NCBI GenBank assembly: GCA_900543165.1
Contig: UQQQ01000041.1
Coordinates: 1-19,542, forward strand
Direction of reading: 5' to 3'
DNA: 19,542 nucleotides
Source of the DNA: an uncultured Dialister sp.
GTDB lineage: Bacteria; Bacillota; Negativicutes; Veillonellales; Dialisteraceae
The notes under the pieces were generated by a model. The model was not told the DNA's origin, did not search any database, and saw only the letters and a list, made by a program, of their open reading frames with translations. Position 1 is the first letter of the stretch; every line of letters begins with the position of its first letter. Positions 13,576 through 19,542 of this stretch are shown piece by piece. The translations under genes and the position numbers were made by a program.

Positions 13576-14083
13576 GGGGGAATAGGGGGCAGGGGTAGAC
13601 TATGGGGCGTGCTGCCTCTGGATTATGAATGAAAGCTCTGCTCGAGTGAGGAATGAGGAGTGCTGGTGCGGCGCAAAAAAATAATGAAGCGCCGCGAATT
13701 TTGATAACGCTTCGCGTCGTCGTCATCTCGAGCGTAGCCGAGAGATCTCTATTGCAGAACAGGAATCAGCATGTATGCGCCATTTCATCAATGACGTTTT
13801 TGTGCTGTGTCCTTCTGCTATCTCGCACTGACTTCTTACCGGTGTGCAAGAAAGATCGAGGGCTTCGCTCGGGATGACGATACGTGGGAAGCGGTACTCA
13901 CCTCAAACCCCATTCCCACTCCCTGCTTTCAAACTTCGAGGGTGTGGTGCGGCGCATAAAATAATGAAAGCGCCGCGGAGTATGAATAAGGCGATGTCCG
14001 CTTGAGACATCAGACTTCAGACGTCTAATGTCTGATGTCTGATGTCTCCCAGTCACAAGTCACAAGTCACTAGTCCCCAGTCA
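13576..14083. repeat. Mosaic repeat between the two FIST-GGDEF genes
   Basis: The stretch contains a CAGGGGTAGACTATGGGGCG module, GAATGAAAGCTC, GAGGAATGAGGAG heptads, two copies of the GGTGCGGCGC...GCGCCGCG hairpin module (about 13665-13697 and 13947-13978), an inverted pair of TCATCTCGAGCG repeats (13717-13884), GACATCAGAC and GTCTGATGTCTGATGT heptads (about 14004-14048), and AGTCACA/CTAGTCC heptads to 14083. It appears to be two elements fused together. No coding sequence is supported in these 500 bases. Confidence 0.85.
13717..13884. repeat. REPIN-like inverted pair of dispersed repeats
   Basis: The left arm (13717-13757) contains TCGTCATCTCGAGCGTAGCC, GATCT and TTGCA. The right arm (13845-13884), read in reverse complement, contains TCGTCATCCCGAGCGAAGCC, GATCT and TTGCA in the same order. 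They enclose about 87 bases of unrelated sequence. Single copies of the same arm occur near 7676, 17409 and 19055. Confidence 0.7.
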
Positions 14084-15847
14084 CAAGTCCTGCGTCATCT
14101 CTTTCACCTGATGCCCGGCATCGAGGAGGATGATGCGGTTTCTGCCGCCCTCTTTGGCGAGGTAGAGGGCATCGTCCATGCGTTTGTAGAAGGTTTGCTC
14201 CGTCTCATCCGGCGAGGCGGTGGTGCAGCCGATGCTGGCGGTGAGGAAGGAGTGGTCGGGGAGCTGGATCGTCTGGAAGGCTTGCTGCAGACGGTTCGCT
14301 ACGATGCGCGCGTTCGCGAGTGCGGTGCCGGGGAGAATGATGACGAATTCGTCTCCGCCCCAGCGGCCGGCAAAGTCGGTCGGGCGTATCATGCGTTTCA
14401 TGATGGCTGCGACTTCGCGGATCACTTCATCCCCTTTATTGTGACCGAAGGTATCATTGATATGCTTGAAGGTATCGAGGTCGATCATGAGCGCGGAGAA
14501 GGCGAGCTGACGCGCACTGGCATCTTCATGGCAGCGGCAGAGCATTTTCTCGATCGAGCCACGATTGAGGAGGCCGGTGAAGCTGTCATGGCTGGCAGCG
14601 AAGGAGAGTTGTTTTTGCGTCTCTGCCAGTTCTTTCGTCGTTTCCGTGATGAAGGTCGCGAGCCGCTGGACTGTAGAGAGCGCTTCCCCAAGGACGACGG
14701 GGGTGTGATGCTTCTTCGCCGTATTCACGAGGGGAGCCTCGCCTTCGCGGAAACAGACGGAGATGAGGGTCATATTGGTTGTCTGGGTTTTCCCCTCGAT
14801 GCGGATGAGCTCGCCATTCACATAGCCGCCGGGCGCGACGCAGAAGTCGCCGTAGGCGGACAGGATCTGATTGACATCCTCTTTCAGAAAGTAGCGGCGT
14901 GTGACACAGGAGATGAGGAGCATCCCTTCGGGGGCAAAGCGCTCGATATGGCCAAGTGCTTCGCGGCTGGAGAGGATGACCTGGTCGGGATCGCCGTAAG
15001 CCATCTGCACCTGATCGCCGACATGGCTGATGACATTCGTCTGGAGCGCGCCGTCGCTTCGAGCCTCTAGCGGCAGGATGGAGAGCTGGACATGGTCCGC
15101 GGTTCTGACGAGCGGAAAGAGCAGCTCACTTTTTCCAAAGTCCGTGCTGTGGAGATATTTCTGATAGAAATAGGCCGCAGGCTCGTGGTCGAGTGATCGG
15201 ATGACGAGCGGACCGTCCATCGCGGTGATGGTCATGGTGCGTCCGAGGGGCTGCCAGCCCATGACGCTCTGCGTCATGACTTTTACGCCGCCAGAAAAGG
15301 TGATGAGAAGGATGCCGCGTGAAAGAATGGCGGTCTTGGTAAAGACGTAGATGCCCTCTTCATTCCGGTAGGTATGGGCATAGCCGCCGCAGATAGAAAT
15401 GTTCTTCGGCAGCCTGTCGAGCGCCGACAGAAAGGGCTCGAAATCATAGTATTGCTGTGTCATAAAAAGGAGCACGGCAGAGAGATCCGCCTCTTTTTGG
15501 CAGTCGGCAAGCGCTCTTTCGCCGAGGGTCTCCATGGGCTCTTTGGAAAAGTCATAGATGGCGGTGTGTACGTCGCTCTTTTCGAAGAACTGGATGGTGA
15601 CGATGGTCTGATGAAGCCGCATGCGGCCATTCTCGATGCCGCCGGCGGTCGTCATGCCGGCGATCTCTGCCTCGGGAAAGGCATCACAAAAGAGCCGGAT
15701 CATCTCGCGGATCGTTTCCGGCTTATTCCAGTGTGTATATATGGAGATCAGGATAGACTGCTTCCCCGGCACATAGGAGGCTGCAAAAAGACGGATGCAG
15801 TTTTCTATGTCACCGAGAGAGCGGAGACAATAGGACTTTTGGATCAT
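14081..15847 (-). CDS. FIST-domain sensor diguanylate cyclase, copy 2 (RxxD I-site present)
   Basis: A 588-residue cytosolic paralogue of the neighbouring protein with the same order: FIST N region (about 25-225, with FPEAEIAGMTTAGGIENG), FIST C region (about 230-385), helical linker and GGDEF domain (about 425-580). The catalytic motif RWGGDEF is intact, with GGDEF at 497-501. Unlike copy 1 it has an RxxD inhibitory site, RPTD at 488-491, so cyclic di-GMP should inhibit its own synthesis. The ATG at 15847 aligns with the start of copy 1 and has an in-frame TGA just upstream, but no Shine-Dalgarno site at normal distance; a GGAGG lies about 24 bases upstream. The stop codon is the first three bases of a TGACTGG heptad array. 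The ligand is unknown. Confidence 0.9.
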   Translation of the reverse strand: MIQKSYCLRSLGDIENCIRLFAASYVPGKQSILISIYTHWNKPETIREMIRLFCDAFPEAEIAGMTTAGGIENGRMRLHQTIVTIQFFEKSDVHTAIYDFSKEPMETLGERALADCQKEADLSAVLLFMTQQYYDFEPFLSALDRLPKNISICGGYAHTYRNEEGIYVFTKTAILSRGILLITFSGGVKVMTQSVMGWQPLGRTMTITAMDGPLVIRSLDHEPAAYFYQKYLHSTDFGKSELLFPLVRTADHVQLSILPLEARSDGALQTNVISHVGDQVQMAYGDPDQVILSSREALGHIERFAPEGMLLISCVTRRYFLKEDVNQILSAYGDFCVAPGGYVNGELIRIEGKTQTTNMTLISVCFREGEAPLVNTAKKHHTPVVLGEALSTVQRLATFITETTKELAETQKQLSFAASHDSFTGLLNRGSIEKMLCRCHEDASARQLAFSALMIDLDTFKHINDTFGHNKGDEVIREVAAIMKRMIRPTDFAGRWGGDEFVIILPGTALANARIVANRLQQAFQTIQLPDHSFLTASIGCTTASPDETEQTFYKRMDDALYLAKEGGRNRIILLDAGHQVKEMTQDL

Positions 15848-16269
15848 GAATCATCGAACTTTTCTAAGAGAACCTCCGCGCATTCATTTTAGAGGCTCCT
15901 AAGGAAATACTGATTGCAGGAAACAAATCCATGGTGCATGTTTTCAAAAGAGTCAGTATTTCCGATGGGGAAGCGGAAATCCGTTTCTTTCGGGTTTACG
16001 GTACGCCGCCCACCCATCTAAAGGTGAAATTTTTTTGGGGGGGGAACAATTGTTTGTAAATATATATGCGGTCTAAAAGAGGAACTCCAGATGCGCTGGG
16101 GGGGATTTCTTATAAACCCCTGTGAGTCCTAAACGGTAGACGCCAAATTCTAAAGTTCCGATTTATACTTTGTTTATATAATGCATTATACCACTCCTTG
16201 TTCCGGCTGGGAATAGGTCATATATAGAAATATAGAAAATAATTAAACTGACTTGTGGTCGAAAGTAAG
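15848..16269. other. Intergenic region with inverted repeat and G-tracts
   Basis: No coding sequence is supported. GGAAATACTGA (15903-15913) and TCAGTATTTCC (15953-15963) form a perfect 11-bp inverted repeat. A T7G8 tract lies at 16030-16044 and a G7 tract at 16098-16104. The segment from about 16160 to 16250 is AT-rich, with TATAAT at 16177-16182 but no matching -35 box. It is distinct from the mosaic repeat and could hold a small RNA or a decayed element; neither is demonstrated. Confidence 0.5.
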
Positions 16270-16437
16270 TTTGAAAGCGGGGATGAGTGACTGGTGACTG
16301 GTGGCTAATGTCTCCGAGTCTCAAGTGGGCATTGCCCTATGTATACTCCACGGCGCTTCCTGATTAAATGCCAGTTGTTTAGAAAACGCAATACCAGTCA
16401 CAAGTCACTAGTCACTAGGCACTGGTCTAGTCATCCC
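16269..16437. repeat. Mosaic repeat, inverted copy, before the zinc-ribbon gene
   Basis: The order is AGTTTGAAAGCGGGGATGA, GTGACTGGTGACTGGTGGC heptads, CTCAAGTGGGCATTGCCCTATG, a diverged GCGCC module (CACGGCGCTTCC), and AGTCACAAGTCACTAGTCAC heptads. Read in reverse complement, its middle matches the module at about 13970-14010 (GCGCCGCGGAGTATG...CTTGAGACAT). Confidence 0.75.
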
Positions 16438-16447
16438 CTGTCCCCTG

Positions 16448-16456
16448 TGATATGAT
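16448..16456 (+). promoter_or_regulatory. Extended -10 promoter of the zinc-ribbon gene
   Basis: TGATATGAT matches the extended -10 form TGnTATnAT, directly downstream of the repeat. No clear -35 box. Transcription would start about 40 bases before the ATG at 16504. Confidence 0.5.
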
Positions 16457-16503
16457 AGAGAAAATTTTTTACTATGAAGACCAATGATAAAGGAGGATCT
16501 CAG

Positions 16504-17349
16504 ATGGAAGATCCCAATTATGAACAGACGGATATTTTTGCATTCATGATGGAGAAGCCGGCGGGGAAGAAGCCAAAGGCGCGTGCAAAGAAGGCGGCTC
16601 CTTCCTCGGAGAAGAAGCGTGCGAAGGCGGCTGTCTCGGAAGAAGCGTCACTCTTTGGCGAAAAAATGGCAGAAGAGAAGAAACCGGCTCGCGGGAAGAA
16701 GGTTTCTCCGAAGAAGGCTGCCCCTTTTGCGAAGGCAGCACCACAACCAAAAGCAGCAGAGGAGAACGTGAATGAGCCAGCAAAGCGCAGCTGGCGGGAA
16801 AAATTCTGGGAATTCGACATCACCCATCCCTCGCAGGACATCAAAGACACGATGAAGGAAGCGCTTCTGACCGAAGGCTTCATGAAACGCGAGGCGAATA
16901 AAGTCTTCAAGGGGCTTTTCTTCAAGGAAAAGATCTTCAATACAAAGAACCAGGCGCTCGAGTATTTAGAGAGCGTCCCGACTTCGTATGCGGTGAAGTA
17001 CAAGATCGGTATCGAGCCTTCGCCCAAGATGCTCTCTCTTGCGAAACGTCTCAAAGAAAAAGAAGAACGTCTCGCCGCTTATAAAGAGACGCAGAATGAG
17101 AAAAAGTTCGCGGGGGACTTCATCACCTGCCCGCATTGCCACTCGCGTGTGAATGCAGGCTTCGTGAAGCCGCCTCTCTGTCCTGTGTGCGGCGATGACA
17201 TGCGCTCGGATACCGCGGTGAAGACCATCCGCGCTCTTGAAGAGACGGTGGCGGATCTCAGGAAGCGCTACGAGGATACCGCAAGGAAGTACAACAGCAA
17301 ATTCACCGGCGGTGAGAAATGGATCATTCGCCTCGTGAATCCGTTCTGA
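16504..17349 (+). CDS. Unrecognised protein: Lys/Ala-rich tail plus zinc ribbon
   Basis: I do not recognise this 281-residue family. Residues 18-90 form a low-complexity tail rich in Lys, Ala and Pro with repeated KKAAP/KKA runs, resembling histone H1-like or other nucleic-acid-binding tails. Residues about 95-205 are charged and mostly helical (WREKFWEFDITHPSQDIKDTMKEALLTEGF). A four-cysteine zinc ribbon follows: C209-x2-C212, 13 residues, C226-x2-C229. A short coiled coil (about 238-262) precedes the C-terminus. The start at 16504 is preferred because AGGAGG lies 7 bases upstream; an ATG at 16474 lacks such a site. No membrane span or signal peptide. A DNA- or RNA-binding role is suggested only by composition and the zinc ribbon. 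It appears to be a single-gene unit. Confidence 0.8.
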   Translation: MEDPNYEQTDIFAFMMEKPAGKKPKARAKKAAPSSEKKRAKAAVSEEASLFGEKMAEEKKPARGKKVSPKKAAPFAKAAPQPKAAEENVNEPAKRSWREKFWEFDITHPSQDIKDTMKEALLTEGFMKREANKVFKGLFFKEKIFNTKNQALEYLESVPTSYAVKYKIGIEPSPKMLSLAKRLKEKEERLAAYKETQNEKKFAGDFITCPHCHSRVNAGFVKPPLCPVCGDDMRSDTAVKTIRALEETVADLRKRYEDTARKYNSKFTGGEKWIIRLVNPF

Positions 17350-17645
17350 GAAGAAAAGTGATGAGACGAAGGGATTGGGAGACGAAGAGACTAGAAGACA
17401 TCAGACTCTCGTATCGTCATTTCGCGAAAAGCGAGAAATCTTTGTCATTCGCGGCGAGGGACTCACGTTTCCCCACATGTGCCGCGCCCCTCTTCGCTTT
17501 CCTCATCCGTCTTTCCTGCCGCCAGTGCCCTATCCGCTCCTTCGGGGCACCTTCCCCTCGAGGGGAAGGCTATTCATGCTCAGCGGCGAAGCCGCCACCA
17601 CAACCCCGAACCCCGAACCCTGAACCTCATACCTTGAACCTTCCA
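17350..17645. repeat. Mosaic repeat between the zinc-ribbon and aminotransferase genes
   Basis: GAGACGAAG/GAGACTAGA units (about 17361-17396) are followed by GACATCAGACTCTCGTATCG and a TCATTTCG...GCGAGAAATCT repeat, repeated in part at 17443. A perfect 20-bp palindrome centred on CTCGAG lies at 17550-17569. A GCGGCGAAGCCGCC hairpin follows (17582-17595), then CCCGAACC/CCTGAACC/CCTTGAACC units to about 17641. No coding sequence is supported in these 300 bases. Confidence 0.8.
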
Positions 17646-17662
17646 CCCCATTGCTTTATAAT
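17634..17662 (+). promoter_or_regulatory. Promoter of the aminotransferase gene
   Basis: TTGAAC (17634-17639) and TATAAT (17657-17662) are separated by exactly 17 bases. The -35 box lies in the last CCTTGAACC unit of the upstream repeat. Transcription should start near 17669. Confidence 0.65.
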
Positions 17663-17692
17663 AAAGTAGGCAATTTCATATCATTGGCAACG

Positions 17693-17728
17693 AAGTCCAT
17701 GGCAAAGTAGTTTTGCCATGGACTTTTT
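17693..17728 (+). terminator. Leader hairpin before the aminotransferase gene, possible attenuator
   Basis: A perfect 14-bp stem pairs AAGTCCATGGCAAA with TTTGCCATGGACTT around GTAGT, followed directly by TTT. It lies downstream of the promoter at 17634-17662 and 28 bases before the start codon, so it would act on transcripts from that promoter. Only about 24 bases precede it in the RNA, too few for a known riboswitch. It could be an attenuator, a processing site or a terminator for upstream transcription. Confidence 0.6.
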
Positions 17729-17756
17729 CGAAGCGAAGGCTTCAGGAGGGAAGACT

Positions 17757-19007
17757 ATGTACAGTATGGCAGCACCCCATGCGAAGGGGAAAAGCGCAGA
17801 GGATAATATTTTTGCCGCAAACAACCGCGCGATCGCGCTGGCGGAGAAGATCGGTGTAGAGAATGTGGTGAATGCGACCGTCGGATCTATTCTGGATGAA
17901 GATGGCAGCCTTGTCGTGCTGGATGTGGTGAAAGAGGCTCTCTCGGCTCTCACGCCGAAGGAAATGTGCGCGTATGCACCGATTCAGGGATATCGCGCCT
18001 TTCTGGATGACTGCATCGACCAGTGCTTTGGCAAGTCGCGTCCGGAGGGCTACATCGATGCCTGCTCGACCCCCGGCGGCACGGGTGTGCTGCATCATGT
18101 GGTGCATAACTACTCGGAGGTGGGAGACGAGGTCCTCATTTCTGACTGGCACTGGGGCGCTTATGACAGCCTGATCGATGACAATAACCGCAAGGTGCGT
18201 ACCTTCTCTCTGCTGACGGAAGACGGTCATTTCCATACGGCCGATTTCAAGGACAAGGTAGAAGACATCCTCTCTCGTCAGGACAATATCGTCATCATCC
18301 TGAATGGCATCGCGAACAATCCGACAGGCTACTGCCTCTCGAATGACGAATGGCAGGCAGCCATCGATGTATTGAAAGAGGTGGTCCGGGATGAAACGAA
18401 GAAGGCGATCCTCATTCCGGATGTGGCTTACCTTGACTACAGCGGCGAGAAAGAGGAATGCAGAAAGTTCTTTCGTCTCTTCGGCGGTCTTCCGAAGAAT
18501 ATTCTGACGGTCTGTGCCTACACCCTGTCCAAGGGCTTCACCATGTATGGCCAGCGCATGGGCGCGATGATCGGGATTTCCTCCGATCAGGATGTCATCA
18601 AAGAATTCGTAGACATCAACCAGTACGCCAGCCGTGCGACCTGGTCGAACTGCAACAGTGCGGCGCAGAATGCGATGATCCGCATCTGCAGCGACGACGA
18701 AAAAATCAAGGCGCTCGATGCAGAGCGTGCCAAGTATTTCCAGCTCATTCAGGACAGAGCGGCGATCTTCATGAAAGAAGCGAAAGAGGAAGGCGTGAAA
18801 TTCCTCCCCTACATTTCCGGCTTCTTCATCACCATCCCAGTCACCAAGTCGCAGGCGGTCTGCGACTATCTGGAAAAGGAGCATGTCTTCATGGTACCGC
18901 TGAAGAAAGGCATCCGCCTCGCCGTCTGCTCCGTCTCCAAACCCAAGATGGCCGGCCTTGCCCACAAGCTCGCTATCGCGATCAAAGAAGCAGGCGCGGA
19001 GCAGTGA
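17757..19007 (+). CDS. Class I aminotransferase, AspC/TyrB-like
   Basis: A 416-residue PLP-dependent aminotransferase that probably exchanges amino groups between an aspartate or aromatic amino acid and 2-oxoglutarate or a related keto acid in the cytosol. Landmarks match fold-type I subgroup: N188 in ANNPTGYC, D222 in DVAYLDY (pyridine nitrogen), the PLP lysine K259 in TLSKGFTMYGQRMG, and the C-terminal carboxylate-binding arginine R387 in GIRLAVCSVS. The spacing is close to that of AspC and TyrB. The start at 17757 is chosen because AGGAGGG lies 6 bases upstream; an in-frame ATG at 17718 lies inside the leader hairpin. The TGA stop is the first bases of a five-unit heptad array. Substrate preference cannot be read from sequence alone. 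Confidence 0.9.
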   Translation: MYSMAAPHAKGKSAEDNIFAANNRAIALAEKIGVENVVNATVGSILDEDGSLVVLDVVKEALSALTPKEMCAYAPIQGYRAFLDDCIDQCFGKSRPEGYIDACSTPGGTGVLHHVVHNYSEVGDEVLISDWHWGAYDSLIDDNNRKVRTFSLLTEDGHFHTADFKDKVEDILSRQDNIVIILNGIANNPTGYCLSNDEWQAAIDVLKEVVRDETKKAILIPDVAYLDYSGEKEECRKFFRLFGGLPKNILTVCAYTLSKGFTMYGQRMGAMIGISSDQDVIKEFVDINQYASRATWSNCNSAAQNAMIRICSDDEKIKALDAERAKYFQLIQDRAAIFMKEAKEEGVKFLPYISGFFITIPVTKSQAVCDYLEKEHVFMVPLKKGIRLAVCSVSKPKMAGLAHKLAIAIKEAGAEQ

Positions 19008-19149
19008 CTAGTGACTGGTGACTGGTGACTAGGGACTAGGAGACATCAGACTCCCGTATCGTCATTTCGAGCGTAAGCGAGAAATCTTCCTTGCAGACCG
19101 ATAAACAAAGGATGTGTGTAGCACGCCCCATGGGCTAACCTTGAACCCA
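19005..19149. repeat. Mosaic repeat starting at the aminotransferase stop codon
   Basis: Five heptads, TGACTAG/TGACTGG/GGACTAG types (19005-19039), begin with the stop codon itself. They are followed by GAGACATCAGACTCCCG, the TCATTTCGAGCGTAAGCGAG repeat (19061-19082), AAATCTTCCTTGCAG, and finally GCACGCCCCATGGGCTAACC with TTGAACC (19122-19148). This is a compact, complete copy in the orientation opposite to 5587-5850. Confidence 0.88.
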
Positions 19150-19151
19150 AC

Positions 19152-19190
19152 AAAAAAGCCGAGATGAGCAAACCTCATCTCGGCTTTTTT
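19152..19190. terminator. Bidirectional terminator between aminotransferase and argD
   Basis: A perfect 17-bp stem pairs AAAAAAGCCGAGATGAG with CTCATCTCGGCTTTTTT around CAAAC. The A and T tracts make it functional on both strands for the convergent genes. Confidence 0.95.
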
Positions 19191-19199
19191 GCATACGAT

Positions 19200-19542
19200 T
19201 TATTCTTCTGCCAGCACGTCTTTCATGATGGCGACCGCTTTCTTCAGCTGTTCCATAGGGATATTGAGCGCCGGGAGAAGGCGGATTTTTTCTTTGGCTG
19301 TGAGGACGACGACGCCTTTGTCGAGGAGCTTTTCTACGATCGGTCCGACAGGCGCGACCGGTTCGATGCCGAGCATGAGGCCCATGCCGGCGACGGATTT
19401 CACGCCTTTGGCACCTTCCATTTCCTTTTTGATATAGTCGCCCTTTTCCTTGACGGAGGCAAGGAGAGCGTCATCGATTTCCTTCAGGATGGAGACCGCA
19501 CCGGCGCAGGCGATCGGGTTGCCGCCGAAGGTGGAGCCGTGG
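19200..19542 (-). CDS. argD: Acetylornithine aminotransferase, C-terminal part (truncated by window edge)
   Basis: The last 114 residues of a class III PLP-dependent aminotransferase; the rest of the gene is beyond position 19542. The visible part opens with HGSTFGGNPIACAGAVSILKEI, the segment that follows the PLP-lysine region in ArgD and relatives, and ends with GMGLMLGIE, GVVVLTAKEKIRLLPALNIP and a terminal helix to LAEE. ArgD converts N-acetylglutamate semialdehyde to N-acetylornithine in arginine synthesis. Other class III enzymes such as GabT or RocD share this layout, but the glycine-rich start and the LLPALNI segment fit ArgD best. The stop lies 9 bases from the shared terminator. Confidence 0.82.
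   Translation of the reverse strand, partial: HGSTFGGNPIACAGAVSILKEIDDALLASVKEKGDYIKKEMEGAKGVKSVAGMGLMLGIEPVAPVGPIVEKLLDKGVVVLTAKEKIRLLPALNIPMEQLKKAVAIMKDVLAEE

Noticed and set aside
13653..13877. Small plus-strand gene between the FIST-GGDEF genes
   Set aside because: It lies wholly within mosaic and REPIN-like repeats, with no ribosome-binding site or recognisable product.
17718..17756. Earlier start of the aminotransferase at 17718
   Set aside because: That ATG lies within the leader hairpin and lacks a ribosome-binding site, whereas 17757 has AGGAGGG at 6 bases.

Overview
The window looks like chromosome from an anaerobic Gram-negative Firmicute (Negativicutes/Veillonellaceae, possibly Dialister or a relative). 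This rests on gene content: a biotin-type sodium-pump decarboxylase beta subunit of MmdB/GcdB length, a malonate uptake and activation locus, ribF and argD, all at moderate GC with clear Shine-Dalgarno sites. The genus is inference; no rRNA or tRNA gene is present.

Layout. 1-1071: repeat tail, ribF and its terminator. 1180-2688: a dicarboxylate/amino-acid:cation symporter with its own extended -10 promoter and a strong terminator. 2690-4808: a tightly packed set encoding an FlK-like hotdog thioesterase, a 50-residue single-span membrane protein and a sodium-pump decarboxylase beta subunit, closed by a bidirectional terminator. 4809-7583 (minus): a LytR/LytS-type two-component system. 7584-9444: divergent madL-madM malonate transporter, preceded by a 21-bp-period direct repeat that looks like a LytTR operator. 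9771-11489: mdcA, malonate CoA/ACP transferase, alone between promoter and terminator. 11773-15847 (minus): two tandem paralogous FIST-GGDEF proteins. 16504-17349: a Lys/Ala-rich zinc-ribbon protein of unknown function. 17757-19007: an AspC/TyrB-like aminotransferase with a terminator-like hairpin in its leader. 19200-19542 (minus): the 3' end of argD.

Functional reading. LytS/LytR probably senses a carboxylate and switches on madLM; MadLM imports malonate with sodium; MdcA moves CoA or ACP from an acetyl carrier to malonate; a biotin-dependent sodium pump, whose beta and probable gamma subunits lie at 3488-4772, could decarboxylate the product. No gene for the malonate decarboxylase ACP, its prosthetic-group enzymes or the carboxyltransferase subunits is in the window, so either these are elsewhere or the pathway runs through free malonyl-CoA.

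The most unusual structure lies between genes. Nearly every intergenic region carries pieces of one mosaic repeat, roughly a tenth of the window: degenerate 7-bp tandem units (GTTYARG, TGACTRG, GGATTAG, GAGAAAT) joined in a fixed order to GC-rich hairpin modules and a TCATTTCGAGCG-type dispersed repeat. Three genes have their TGA stop codon as the first bases of such a heptad array, in identical phase; arrays also sit inside two putative operons, and inverted copies flank mdcA.
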